Of a stretch of 64,000 nucleotides of DNA, positions 25,081 through 37,400 are shown in pieces. The stretch is from Bagarius yarrelli. Its lineage: Eukaryota > Chordata > Actinopteri > Siluriformes > Sisoridae. The stretch spans positions 4,327,763 through 4,391,762 of the forward strand of contig VCAZ01000008.1 of assembly GCA_005784505.1 (NCBI GenBank). Reading direction: 5' to 3'. How positions within the stretch are numbered: the stretch's first letter is position 1; every line of letters starts with the position of its first letter. The translations under genes were made by a program, and so were the position numbers. The notes under the pieces were generated by a model that saw nothing but the letters and a program-made list of their open reading frames with translations, searched no databases and had not been told where the DNA came from.

Positions 25081-25990
25081 AAGGCTGTAATACACAGTTC
25101 CTATTCTCTCTTTGTCTTTGTGTTACTTTTCTTTAGGGGCAAATATTGCCTTCTCTTGTATTCTGTTCAAATAACAACAGGATTTTATTGCACCTGAATT
25201 TTATTTTCAGTACATTCTGAAGGAAATTCGACTGTTTTATTTTTGCATTTTTGCTGTTGTTTGTAAAAAAAAACCCCCAAAAGGTCCAAATGTGAGAAGA
25301 AAAAAAATCTATCCTATAATCAGTAAAAGTTTTTGATTTTTGGAGTAAGACAAATCTAAAAAAAAATGCAAGACCACAGGTCTACTTATGTAATATACTG
25401 TATTATAGCTAACAGTTTTTCTTGGGTTTATAAAGCAAATTGCATATTGAACATTCCTTGGAAAGATGCTTTTCTTAGTGCAAAGGAACCCCTGGCAACA
25501 GAAATAACCGATCTACAGATTTAAACTTCAGCAGAAAACCTGACCTTTGTGTTGATAATTTGTGTTTTTACTGCTACACAATTTTGGAACAATGGGATCA
25601 TTTTAATCCACCCAAATCAGTCTAATATGATTAGTTTAGCTTTTAGTGGCCTGAAGGTATTGTCTTATTCCTAAACTAAACAGACACTCTAGTAACAAAG
25701 CTTGCCTTGTTAATTTCCCTTTTTTATCTAATTTATTTTACTCAATGATTTAAAAATAAAAACCTTTGACCTGTAGAGTACCATTACTTTTTCCCTATAA
25801 CATATAACAACAAATGTAAAGGAAATATGTTCTAGATTTTGGTTTTGTCCATAAATGAAACAGATTTTTGATTATGGCTTAAACTACATTTTTTAAGTTG
25901 CTGTTTTTAGTGATGTAACCAAGATAGTTCCTTATTTTTGCTTTATGTTGACCAGAAATAAACAGCTATAAATACTTTAGTCCTTTAGTT
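25081..25990. other. AT-rich intergenic DNA, no gene
   Basis: AT-rich with A- and T-runs. No gene, repeat family or motif cluster recognised. Confidence 0.5.
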
Positions 25991-25992
25991 AA

Positions 25993-26030
25993 TCTGTCTG
26001 TCTGTCTGTCCGTCCGTCTTCCGTCGTCCG

Positions 26031-26109
<79 letters not shown>
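25993..26109. repeat. Compound microsatellite (TCTG)n-(TATC)n
   Basis: Short TCTG repeats followed by about 79 bp of perfect TATC tetranucleotides from about 26031. Likely highly polymorphic. Confidence 0.95.
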
Positions 26110-26119
26110 TTCCTTTCAC

Positions 26120-26810
26120 ATCATAGCTATTGCGGACCGGCAATGAGAGGATTTGATAGATGCCAGCAGATACCTAGCAAGACACAAAGTGTGCTACAGA
26201 AGAAAAGTCCAAATCCAGCTGTCCTAAATCCGATTACTTTTCAGCTCAGTGATGAAAATAAAAGAAATAAAATCCTTGTGATCCATCTTCTCTTATCTTT
26301 GACTTAACTTTTGCTTTCAGATACGGGCTGGTATGTGGTTCATCCCTGGCATGGCTGTGACTGAATACAAAATGCAATTAAAGAACACTGGCTCTCTTAC
26401 GCTGTCCCAGACACTTTCACTTGAGGCTTAATCCAAACCAAAGCTCCAAGACCTTTATGTGATCCAGGACACACGGCTTCCATTCACACTGCTTCATCCC
26501 ATTCTTTTGTGTTCTTAATCGTTTCTTGGTATTAAGCGGTGTTGGCAGCCCAATCCCCTTACTAACACTCAGCCATGGCACTTTGTTACGGGTAGGCCTC
26601 ATCTCCTTCTCTGTGGCCTGAAGCGCTAAAGCTGCACACTATTCCTCTGTTGTGTGTCTCCAGCCTTTAAAGCATTTTGCAGCTCAAGCCATGTTTATTC
26701 ACGTGCCAGTTGTGTACCAGCACACATTGAGCAGAGCAGCTGATAGTGTTGAAATGATAGTTGCACATGAGTCATCACATGATCAATACGGTGAGTTCAT
26801 TATAATATTT
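26120..26810. promoter_or_regulatory. Candidate noncoding regulatory block
   Basis: Non-repetitive block of mixed composition just after the microsatellite. The 26650-26800 part contains a CACGTG E-box ('attcacgtgcc') and TGAGTCATCACATGA, overlapping AP-1-like and E-box words. No coding signal. Confidence 0.22.
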
Positions 26811-28317
26811 TATAAATCATTGTGCACCTTTTACTGACCTACAGTAACAGTTATTTTAGACATTATTGTGGATGTTTACAGTTTTTTATTTGTATTTCAA
26901 AAAATACAGCAGCAATTTTCATTCCAAACAAAAAAAATCATATTAAACTGTACAAAACACAGCATAGGCTTCTTCCCCCTTATTTAAAAACAATACCACT
27001 ATAACTAGAAATTCATTAATACAGTATTCATACTGGTATAAAAATGCTGAAACCTCAGCATATGATATAATGTGATACTCTAAGATATAAGGTTACTGTG
27101 TGCCCTCCATATAAAAGGAAATAGCACATGTATTTCAGCGTAAAAGATGGCTAGCAATGCAAATAAATGACAAACTGTCAATATAATTTTTTTTTTTAAT
27201 TCAAGAAGAAGATTTACGGCGTCTTTGTACAATTTAACTAAGCTGATACAAAATCTTAGGCATAAAAGTCAGCATAAGGAGTTTGCTAATAGTGGCACAT
27301 TATGGCAAACATTCAAATTTTAGCTAACATTTCAATGCTATTCACATGAAAGTAGTACCCTAATATTAGGTAGAGAAAATTATGATATTGGCATCGCCAG
27401 TGCATCATGCACCACAAAAATTCTAATAAGAGACTATAATTACAACTGGATGGGCAGTTAGAACAAAACTGCTACTTTAATTCTAAATAAATTAAACCTT
27501 AAAAAATTATAATATAATTGATAATAAAACTTAGGATGCCAAACCTGGAGCATAAAATATCCTGAATGCTAAAGACAAATTTCTATGTTCTATTTACTGT
27601 AAATGAAAAATCTGCATTATTAATTTCAGACTATATAGAGTTTATAGAAATTATAACAGAGTGCATATTTGAGATTATTATATACTGTATAACTGTTGAA
27701 TGCTGGAACTACATAAGATGTTTATGCTTTGTTATTAAAATCAGAGTTTGAATCTCAACAATCCAGCTGCCATTTGTTGAGGTATCATAGTCTGGACAAC
27801 TGGAAGAATTAGACACTGAGTGACTTATACTGCAGAACCAACTTAGCAAAATTAAACAAACAAAGGTTCAATCTGAGAAGCACTGTAAAGAATCTCCTTA
27901 AAATGTATGTTAAATAAAATTTTTGTCCACCTGCTTTGGAGCCTGATAAAGTTAGATTTATGTTGAGTTTATGGAACCATCTGCATGTGCATGCCTGAAT
28001 ACACAGCAATGATGAACAGCGACCATAAAACTATTTTTAGTTCACTTCATATGTAGGTGTTTTAGTGTCTTTTGTCAATTCACAAATAGAAATGCTTCCT
28101 TTTGCTCTGCACATGAATGCTAACTATTTGTCTGCATGCCCACACTTACACAATTACATTAATACCTTTAAAAAAACAATGTGATGTTCATTAACATTAT
28201 TAAAATTCCCCAAACCTCAACAAATCTCAATGACTATTTCAGTGGAGCCCCTAAACGACACTAAAAGCTTATTTTTACTAGACGTGTGCCAAAAAAGCTC
28301 ATACAAAAGCATCATAG
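26811..28317. other. AT-rich intergenic DNA, no gene
   Basis: Long AT-rich interval with only short chance frames. Nothing specific recognised. Confidence 0.5.
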
Positions 28318-28400
28318 ATCAGGGCCGGCTCTAGGCATGGGCAGGGGTGGGCTGAGCCCACCGAAACGTTTGTCTTGCCCACTTAATTAAGTAAAAACTC
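28318..28400. repeat. Interspersed repeat fragment
   Basis: Starts 'tcagggccggctctaggca' and continues with 'gggcaggggtgggctgagcc'; the abrupt GC shift and this opening resemble ends of common fish DNA repeats. The 3' limit is uncertain and it could extend to about 28800, where 'cccacccccaaaaattgg' occurs. Confidence 0.35.
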
Positions 28401-28820
28401 CTAAGTATCTATCCACACATTAACTAGTTCAACAGATTTTTAAAAAATGTTTGCTCAATTTCTTTCTTTAAAATATTACTTGAATATTTAATTTTTATGT
28501 GGCTCAAACTTCACTCCAACTTTAAAAAGATTATAATATTGCCTGAATTTGTGTTCATTAGTCCAGTCATTAGCCATTCTGAGCGTTAAAAATAACCATT
28601 AGTTTAACATTTTTAAAAACATATTTGTGCTTATATTAACTTACTATAATATGTCTTCTTAACCAAACCCAAACAAGAATATTAGTACAACAATAATTTT
28701 GCTATTTCATTATTTCATTAGTCACATTTTACAGAGTATCTATCTCCCCAACCCCACCCCCAAAAATTGGTCCCACCTGGAATATCTGTCTGCCTACCCT
28801 TCTATGGTTTTCTCTTCTAT

Positions 28821-28906
28821 TTTGTTAAATTGAATATGATTCTTTTCAGTACATAGAACGATTCAAGTTCTATGTACCGAAAAGAATCATATTCAGTCTT
28901 AACAAA
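28821..28906. repeat. Near-perfect inverted repeat (hairpin, ~39-nt arms)
   Basis: Left arm 28821-28859 and right arm 28867-28906 are reverse complements around a 7-nt loop (gattcaa). The inner 28 positions (28832-28859 against 28867-28894) have a single mismatch. A transcript would fold into a long hairpin of pre-miRNA-like size. It could equally be a very short foldback transposon. No neighbouring gene is known to host it. Confidence 0.7.
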
Positions 28907-29530
28907 ATTGCTTTCACCTGGTTGTTGTTACAGCAGAAGATCTGGATCTTACACTCTGGATAAGACACCACTACTGCTAATGCTATACATATATATTGCA
29001 TTATATGCATTTTACTTATAAGCAAAATAAACAAGTAAAACAATAAATACTGAAATATTTACACTACTCAAAATAACCTGTGCTTAAATAGGAGTCTAAT
29101 TAATACTGACTGGAATTACATAAACTATATTTTTATATATATTTAAAGACTAGAAATGTACTTTATTTTTGTTTTTTTACTTTGTTACTGTTACATCATA
29201 TGGTAAAGAGTTTGTACAAGAGTGCTTGGACTGTTTGTGTCTTTATTAGGAACATTACTGGTTTAACAACGAAGTGATTTTGTTTTTTCAAGACAAAAAT
29301 ATAATTATGGCAACATTAGTTTCATACCAGATTGTTTAATATTAAATCATATAGTTTAGTGATTTGTAAGTTTATAACATTGTTGCCAAATACTATTTCA
29401 ATTATATGTAAAGTTATATATTATTATATAATATTATATATATATATATATTATGTTCCTGCATTATGACACATTTTCTGTTAAAACTATGATATTGTCT
29501 GGTGTGCAGTGCTTTATTATGGTCTTAATA
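28907..29530. other. AT-rich intergenic DNA, no gene
   Basis: AT-rich with TA-rich tracts near 29420-29452. No feature recognised. Confidence 0.5.
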
Positions 29531-29970
29531 TCTTTTAATCCATTCAGAATTTTGGAGAGTTGTTAACTTCGACATGTAAAAAAACAGAGGACATTGTAAA
29601 GCCCATTAAAAGAATATTTTACCATGTCTTTGTTTTTACTTCCTTTTGTGTGGATGCTTCTCAGTGCTGCCCTGATCCACACAAACAAATGCAAATCACT
29701 CTAAAAACTTTACATAATGTAACTTGGACCCATTTTAGAACTGCAGCTGAATGGCTTTTAAGGGGGAGTCTAATTAATCTAAGTATAGAGGCAATGGGCC
29801 CACTTGGAATTTTTTCACTTCTTTCTCTACTTAAAGAAAGGCTCACCCCCCCCCTTTTTTTTTTTTATTGTCCAGAGAAAGGTCCGCCTCATTCCACTAT
29901 TTATGTTAACATTACACAGTTTTATACCTCAGGAATGAAGAGAAGCATCCACATTATCCCTGCCTTACTT
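29530..29970. promoter_or_regulatory. Candidate neural enhancer with POU octamer
   Basis: Contains a perfect octamer ATGCAAAT (29689-29696) directly preceded by a SOX-like ACAAACA, and a TAATTAAT homeobox site near 29772. SOX-POU composites are characteristic of neural progenitor enhancers. A 139-codon frame crosses it but encodes nothing recognisable. Role inferred. Confidence 0.35.
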
Positions 29971-30049
29971 CTTCTTTAGCTTTTATACAATGTCTGGTAA
30001 GAAGTATAAATAAGTAATTTCAGACACGTATGACACATGGAGAAATATT

Positions 30050-30450
30050 CACCCTTATTTTAGCCCCGCAATTTTGAGCAGCACCGAAAGCCTGGTACTA
30101 GAGTTGTCAGGTGCTCGGCTAACTAGGCAGAACAATAGGGAGAGGAGAAGCAGAAGGCTAGAGATGAATGCTTTGGGTAAATCAGTAATGGAGCTAAAGG
30201 GCATACGCCTGTGGGGAATTTGCTGGCTTATAAAAGAGCTTTAAGAGGCCCTCATTCATATGGACCCAAAGAGATTTGAATTGCACCCTTCACAATCACT
30301 TGAAAGGATGAGCTCAGGGTGTTCCGAAACAAAGTGGAAATCGCGCTGCCTTTCAATGGTTCTAATAAGCTTTTAACTATTTTACATTATGGCGTTATCC
30401 TCTTCTTCTCCTTACCACAAGGCATTGTTTGGCCGTGCAGCAGGCCAGTC
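30050..30450. promoter_or_regulatory. Candidate noncoding regulatory block
   Basis: Balanced-composition block with a SOX-type AACAATAGG (about 30130) and a CATATG E-box (about 30258). No coding potential. Role inferred. Confidence 0.25.
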
Positions 30451-30789
30451 TAAATGTCTGATTTATACTTTTCTTCATGGTGAATTTAAACTAAAAAACG
30501 TTTAAAAACTGAAAGAGAAATGAATGGAAGACATTGACTGGTTTTATACAATGTAGAAAATGGTGTTCATTATTATTGATGTTTAGACTTATATGAAAAC
30601 AAATGTAAAATAAATATTGTTCTGCATTATAAATAAAACATTAAATTGCATTTTGATAATGATAATCCCTGTTAATGTTTTGTTAATACGCATTATTGTT
30701 TAGATAGGGAATTGTATAATATTTTTAGGACACAAAACATCATCTTATTAGGAAGTAGTTAACTGACTATGTTTAATGGCCTCACAGAA

Positions 30790-31270
30790 ATAACTTCTTC
30801 TAAACGCTGGTGACTTCATGGCCGAATCTGTCTGAGGTACTGGCAGCATCTTGGTTGCCATGGCTATTTTTACTGCCCTGGAAATTGCTGCCATGCACAG
30901 GCTGCAGGGGTCATGAGTTCATCAGCAGCCTGACTGCACCATCCACTTGCTTAGTGGAGCTGATTGTGGTGGGTGAAGAGGAGGGAAGAGAAAGAGGTGC
31001 ACAGCCAGAGCCGTCGCCCTCTGGATGACACCCCGAAATTTGGGAACCCTCAGCAGTGTGGACACTAGGAATTTCATGGTAATTGTTGAAAACAAGGAGG
31101 AGGGCTTGACCTTCTTCGCCCTGATTAAGTTCTCATGAAAAAAGTCATGGCCTGGCCCTAGTGATGACCCAGACAGTAAAACTTTGAAGAGTCCTTTGAG
31201 GATGGTGAGGCAGCAGGCACTAATATAACCAGACCTCCTGCACTGAGATTACTGTTTGTACCGGATGATA
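30790..31270. promoter_or_regulatory. Candidate noncoding regulatory block with RFX-like half site
   Basis: GTTGCCATGGC at 30854-30864 gives a good left half and a partial right half of an RFX X-box. The block is GC-moderate and non-repetitive, with only short chance frames. Regulatory role is inference. Confidence 0.22.
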
Positions 31271-31759
31271 AATGCACTTATACAATATCATAAAAACAGC
31301 GAGGAGCCCTATAAAAATTATACAGAGTTTACTGTAAAATGCTCATGAACCCACACCTGCTTACAAAAGGACGACTCAATAACCAGCTGTACACTATAAG
31401 AGGCTACTTTAACTAGACAACAAACCATCCTAATAAATTGTAGACACATCCTAATTAACTTTAAACTTATGTAAAATATATATATGTTATGTTATGTTTA
31501 CACAGGTTGTGCATGCGTTTTTATTTTTACTATGTTAATTTTCTTTCCAATCTTTTGACCTGTAGGGCATATGCAATATGAAAGTGACTGTGTATTGTTT
31601 ACAAGCTCCCTAAACGCAATATTTTGACTTGTAATTTTAGTAAAATGCATATATTATTAACATCATTAATAATGACAAACTTTTCATAGTGTGAAACGTT
31701 TGTGTTTTGGACAAATAGTTAATTATTCTAATAGTTAATAACAGTTAAAACTATTAATA

Positions 31760-32070
31760 GTTCCTCCTGAGAAACAGTCTAATGACTTTTGTCCACTGTA
31801 GTGGACATATTGTTTAAAAAAAATTCTTTTTTTACATTTTTTTGAGCTACTCTATTTATTTTTGATGACCTGTGGTCTTTCTAAAAACATCCCAGGCTTT
31901 CTAGTAATATGTCATTTGATACTCTTTTTTACACTGCATCAAATATGGACACCATCTACTATTCGAACTAGAATGGTTCTGTGGTCCTCTAAAGTCGACT
32001 TGCTATTAAATTTAAAATGAATTAAAAAAATGTAAACTTTCCAAAATTTTAACACTTTTTTCCCTTGGAT
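31760..32070 (+). repeat. Interspersed repeat, copy 2
   Basis: Collinear with 2999-3310 (see that entry). This copy has an extra T-rich insertion in its first third. Unknown family. Confidence 0.6.
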
Positions 32071-32299
32071 TTCAGGAGACCATCAGATGTACATTTTATT
32101 TCCTCAATGTCACTTACGTCTGCTTTTTCTCAGATTTTTCTAACGATTAACCTTTTTTTTTTTTTCTTTTCTCTCTTTTATTTGACTGTAAAAGTAAAGA
32201 TCTACAAAGTTACAGTGCACGTAACTCCCTTTGCTTGAGTGAAAAATTGACCCTATCAAAAATGCATTTTTTAATATAATCAATCAAGTGAATATTTGT

Positions 32300-32900
32300 C
32301 TGTCTGTAATTATAGGTCATCAGAGACCAGTGCAGAGGAAAATCTGTGTCATCAGTCTTGTTACTAGTGGTGTCGATACAGGTGCAGAGGCATTGCGATA
32401 TGAAGAGTGAAGGGGAAAAGGTTATCTTGTTTTTTAGAGAGAGAAAGAGAGACAGAGAAAGAGACAGAGAGAGAGAGAAAATCACATCTGTTTGTCCAAG
32501 GCACTAGCTTGGATTGAATTTCCCAGATTTTTATCAGCGGTCTCTGAGGAGCTGCCTCCCCAGAGTGGGGAGAGGGGCAAAAATACCATCTATTTACAGA
32601 CATTCAAAGTCTATATATTGTGCATAAGGGGCATCTGCTTGGCTAACCTTTTGATTGACACTTTCCTGCCACGGTGAGCACTGGGGCATCTGCTTGTTCC
32701 TCCCAGCCCAGGAAAAAATAGTGCTGGAGGGGGGGACAGATCAGTTGGAGGTGACAGAGCATAGTGATCCAGGTAGATGGTGCCCCACCTTTGTCAGCAG
32801 CCTCACACTCTGAGCCACTCCAGACTAATGAGACGCCACTTAACATGCTTCACAGCACTTGTAACCTACCGCCAGCCACTTTTGAGGAGCATCCGTTTTG
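32300..32900. promoter_or_regulatory. Candidate noncoding regulatory block
   Basis: Mixed-composition block containing a (GA)n tract at 32438-32478 and TGATTGACA at 32652-32660, nine of ten positions of the PBX-MEIS decamer also seen in exact form at 19750-19759. Chance frames on both strands only. Confidence 0.25.

Positions 32901-32901
<1 letters not shown>

Positions 32902-32938
<37 letters not shown>
32902..32938. repeat. (CA)n microsatellite
   Basis: Uninterrupted CA dinucleotide run of about 37 bp. Confidence 0.95.
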
Positions 32939-32939
<1 letters not shown>

Positions 32940-33339
32940 TGTCTAACCATCACTATCTTAGAAGGAAACTACCATTGGCATAACTATAAATAATTATAGC
33001 AAATTAATAAATTAATCCATACATCTAATCTAATGTACAGTAACGTTAAACTCAGATAATGAAAATAAATATTTAGACATCTTTGTGTCAATAAAAGCTG
33101 TAGTTTTTGCACATTCGCCTTATCAGGGCAAAACAGTCAAAACTTGTTTAAACACACTTTCAGGCACAAGGTAGTTAGTTTAACCTAAAATATTTAAGCA
33201 ATCGTTAGCAATTTTAGTGCTGGGTCATTCAAAGGTGTTTTAAAGGTCATACAAACTCCTGATTATTGCAGGAGTACTTTATACAAAAATAAACAAAACA
33301 ATGACAGTGGAACCCTTTTCCTTTTCTCCACACAATAGT

Positions 33340-33720
33340 TTACCTATAAAAAGGGAATACACAGGGCATGGACAGTTATACAAAGGAAAAGTTAAACTAT
33401 TGAAATGCGTGTTTGTGTGAGAGAGTTAGGAGGCGGAGGCTGGCCGTAGGTGTGTGTCAGTGGCTTTCCATTACAAATGAAGACAAGGTATCTTTACAGA
33501 CTGCAGGCAGCCACCCGAAACAAGCTGCCCTCAGGCAAGTGCCCTATGTGTCTTTGTCTGCCTCTCGTTCTAAAGTGGATATTTTTAAGCCTCAAACCAG
33601 AGGGCTGGCTTCTTCCTCGGGTTATGGATGACATATGCCTAATCTGCAACACAGGAACATCTGCACTCACAGTACAGGTGGATGTGCTTCTCAAATGACT
33701 GAACCAGTGGTGCAGTCAGT
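33340..33720. promoter_or_regulatory. Candidate noncoding regulatory block
   Basis: GC-moderate, non-repetitive stretch with several overlapping chance frames and no recognisable protein. AT-rich on both sides. Confidence 0.2.
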
Positions 33721-34083
33721 GGAGCAATGCATTATGGTGTAACTAAAGGACCAGATACACATACTCAAACTGCATTGCCAGTAGAGTGCCAAATGAGTGA
33801 CTTTTTCCTATTTTAGTGCAAACTCTAACAAAAATGTTTACATTTAAAATATGCCACAAACCTGTTTACATTGTGAATGATTACATACGGTATATTTATT
33901 TTGTAAATTATATATGTTTTGATTACAACTTGTCATCCCCCAATCTTTATCAATGTTTTTTTTCTAATTTATTTGGAGATAAAAAGATGTTCTAGTAACA
34001 GGAGCACTGCTAAGGAGGGGAAAATTAGGGCAATTCCAAAGGCCTGTGCACTTTGAGTCCCCCCAAGAGATCTGTTTTATAAG

Positions 34084-34600
34084 CATTGTTGGGAAGGATA
34101 CTTGGTTATGTAATTGGAAATGTAAAAGGTTACAGATTACAAATAACACTATTTAAAATATAAGAACTATAGTTACTTTTTAATTACTTCATAAAAAGTA
34201 AAGTAACTGATTACATTAAATAACTTTTTGATTACTTTTACATTTCTAACCGATATGTTCAATTAAATAATTTTCAAACATTGATACAAGGCAGGGTTAG
34301 CCTTACTCTCGCACATGAGTGTAGAAGATTAACACTTTCAGTGGCAATGTTGATTAATGTAATTGGCAGGCATGGCAGCGAATTCAACCCAGAGAACCAA
34401 TCAAATGCAGAAGGCAAATCAACAACAAATTAAAATGATTTAACATATCTTATTTTTCTTAAAGAAACTATTCAGATGTTACCCTATTTAAAATCTTTAA
34501 CATTTTCATAAGTAACCGTAAGGAAATAACGATAACAAATTACTGTTACAAATTTATGTAACATGTTACTTTGAATGTAACTAGTTATTTCCCAACACTG
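34084..34600. mobile_element. Non-autonomous DNA transposon with TIRs and probable target-site duplication
   Basis: Begins 'cattgttgggaa' and ends 'ttcccaacactg', inverted repeats of 12 bp with one mismatch. The ends are followed by alternating 'ttac/gtaac' words typical of a very common fish DNA element. Flanks are 'ttttataag' (left) and 'ttttattag' (right), a 9-bp direct repeat with one mismatch. No transposase is encoded. Confidence 0.65.
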
Positions 34601-34779
34601 TTTTATTAGTAATAACAGTACTAGCATTAATGCATCAAAAATTATTTTGTAGCTCCCAAAATTGTTAGCGGTGCCCCTGTCTAGTAGTGTTCCAATTGCT
34701 TTAGGAGAGCATGAGGCTTGCTTAAGGCCAATTTTCCAAACATAGGGCATCCACTTTTAGCTCAGAGCAAGGTGTAAAA

Positions 34780-35060
34780 CACTAATTGACTCATTTCCAC
34801 CTTCACACACAGCAAGCGAGGACAATGAAATCTTGACTGCCTATGCTAGAGAATGCAGATTAGGAGAGACTCATGGCAAAAGAAGAGGAAGCCCTGCCAT
34901 CACATTGAAGAGACCCAAGGGGTCTTTACTCTTAGCATTCCTGGCACACTGTGGTTCCACTGCATGGTCAAGAGAGCAGACAAAAAAGGGTTGCTGTATC
35001 GTAAAACTGACTGTAGTAGGGTTGTGAAGAAGGGGAGGACTTGAGATGAGGGCATCTTTA
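34780..35060. promoter_or_regulatory. Candidate noncoding regulatory block
   Basis: Mixed-composition interval with overlapping short frames in three registers and no protein similarity that I recognise. Confidence 0.18.
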
Positions 35061-35369
35061 GTTCTATTAAACAAAGAATCTAAAGTGGGTGTACAAATTG
35101 AGAACAATGTTAAGGAATTTACAATGAGATCAATACTGTTCTTTTGTACAGACTAAAAGAATAGAATAAACCCCCTGTAATGTTACAGTTTGTATCTCAC
35201 ATATCAGATTTCTAAAAATAAACTATGTTACCACTACTTATCATTCTGATATGAAATTAAACTAGTTAAAATTACTCTTTTATTTTCATATAGATTTTCC
35301 TTTTTTTTATTAAATAATTTGTTTTTAATTTTGCTAACACATTATTTACACATTAATTGTAAACTACTT

Positions 35370-35710
35370 AAAAACAGTTGATTGCTTGGGCAGTGCCAAA
35401 CAGTATGTGTCAGCTGTATACCCAATTACGCTCGAAATAAGCCTCTATTTCCCCAACAGATAATTAGTCACTTTAATCACTCGGCACTGCTGTCAGAATC
35501 TCTTTTAAGTCTCTTGAGTAGACAAGGTGTAAAGCTTTCTGTTTGGGTGCTAAGGGGAAGGATTGTACTGATCTGAAGGTGGATTTTGTGCCGGGCAGGT
35601 CTAGGGAGTTGTGAGCACTCATCTACTAATCCCTGTTTAAGGTAAAGCCAGAGAATTAGGCTCAGAAAGGAATTTAGGCATGCGATTGTCTCTTTACATC
35701 TGCCAGATCT
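35370..35710. promoter_or_regulatory. Candidate enhancer block with homeobox/POU-type sites
   Basis: Contains an E-box CAGCTG (about 35411) and the run 'agataattagtcac' followed by 'tttaatcac', typical homeodomain/POU core words. Non-repetitive and noncoding. Role inferred. Confidence 0.27.
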
Positions 35711-36929
35711 ATATGTCAATAACAAAATCAGAATATGCAAAACAAAAACACTAATATTTTACAACAAACAAATGGCATAATAAATTTCCTTTACCATATA
35801 GTGTGGACATATCAGTGTCGCTGAATTATAGGATTTTTCCTATGGGCTTTGTGTACGCCCTTTCTATAGGATCTTCTTGGTCCCAGCATGCTGTCTTCTA
35901 CTCATCACTTATTCCCCTACCGTCCCACCTTCTGTTGGTCATTAACTTGCAGTTTTTGTTTGATTGGTCTGTCTATTGAGCTACTGGGGCTACCTGGGTG
36001 TTTTAGGATTGCTCGTCCATCTTCTCTTTATTCTTTTTCATTTCTTAGAAAAAGACAGCACCTAGAGAATGCACAGCTCCAATTTAAACTGTTTATATGT
36101 AGTTGCTATTTTAAAATTTTTAACTATATTCAGTAAATTTATCAATGTGGCAAAATAAATTTTTAGCTAAATATTTTCCTCTTTATTGTACAATGTTTTT
36201 TTTACTGTGGGTTGCTAAGACATGCCTGAAGATTTTTTTGCATATCTGCATATCTAAAACTGACAAAAAATGCACTAATTCGCAATCTTCCTGTGGTTAT
36301 TTCGTGAAGTAATACTTGGCAACGTAATTGGAAAAGCTTCTATGTATCATTTGAGCATCTCTAGCCATGTCATTGACTGAGTGGGAGGTGTAGCTGTGTG
36401 CTCATGGCTGTACAAACATGAAGGACATTTTGATGTTTTTATGTCCATTGACATGAAGGCCATCTCCTTGGGATGTGAGAGGTCTCATGCTCCTAAACGA
36501 CCTGTGACCTGTGTGAGTATTGCCACACTGATACTGATTTTCAGTCCTGAGGGGAAAAGGGCCTGGAACAATGCACAGTTATGAGACTCAATGTTATGAA
36601 ACTCAGTTGTAAGCATTTTTATTGCTCTTTTAACATGCTAACATAAAAAATGAGTACATAAGGCTGTATCAGCACACAACTGAAACATATTTAATTTACC
36701 TACAGACATTATATAAATTCTATTGAAATAATAATTCTGGATAGCAGCAAAGTGTAATATGTTGAAAAAGGATATCTGAGTTAAGCAGTTTTGTAACTCC
36801 TGTACGTTTAGTAAAATTTGGCTATTATTTCAGGGTTTTATTCTGGTTCCGGAGTTTTGCCAAAACCGGTGTTGTTTGTAATGTGCGCTTTTTCTATGTG
36901 ATTGCAGATACGACTAGCATTAAACTCGG
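35711..36929. other. Intergenic DNA, no gene
   Basis: Mostly AT-rich. The part 36280-36600 is somewhat more balanced in composition, but no motif cluster or gene was recognised. Confidence 0.45.
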
Positions 36930-37400
36930 TTCATGCTTCAAATTGTTATGACCCTGTGCTTCAGAACACACACAGAGCTGTTAATTAAGAGCGCACATGC
37001 ATCCCCACGCCTCGCCGTGATGCAGGAAGCATCATTATGGAGCCTTAAGGAAAAAACCGCAACAGGTGCCACTATTATAGTGTTGCCAATGTGCTGCTTG
37101 CAGCTATGCAAACTGAGTCTCTGTGCAAGACTCTGGTGCCACAGTGCCGTGGGCTTGGGTCTGTACCCTCCCCGAACAACCTTCTGTCTTTTATCCCGGT
37201 GTAGGGGGCATGCGCGTGTCCCGGAGGCTTTGAGCGCGCGGTATTGTCCCAGCCGATCCCCGACACGTGCAGTTACAAGAGCCCTGGCTGGACCTCACGC
37301 GTAACTCTCCAATAGAGGATTTAACCCGAACCCCCTTCCAAATCCACACAGCCTCCTGCACAAAGTGCTCATGAGAAGCTCAAACCTGAGCCTGCGCTCT
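36930..37400. promoter_or_regulatory. CpG-rich block downstream of neurog1
   Basis: About 470 bp with an unusual concentration of CpG for this AT-rich window, peaking at 37195-37305 (e.g. 'ggcatgcgcgtgtcccgg', 'gagcgcgcggta'). Contains a GCATGCGC NRF1-type motif, as in the polr2g promoter. No annotated gene starts here. It may be an unmethylated enhancer or the promoter of an unannotated noncoding transcript. Confidence 0.35.
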
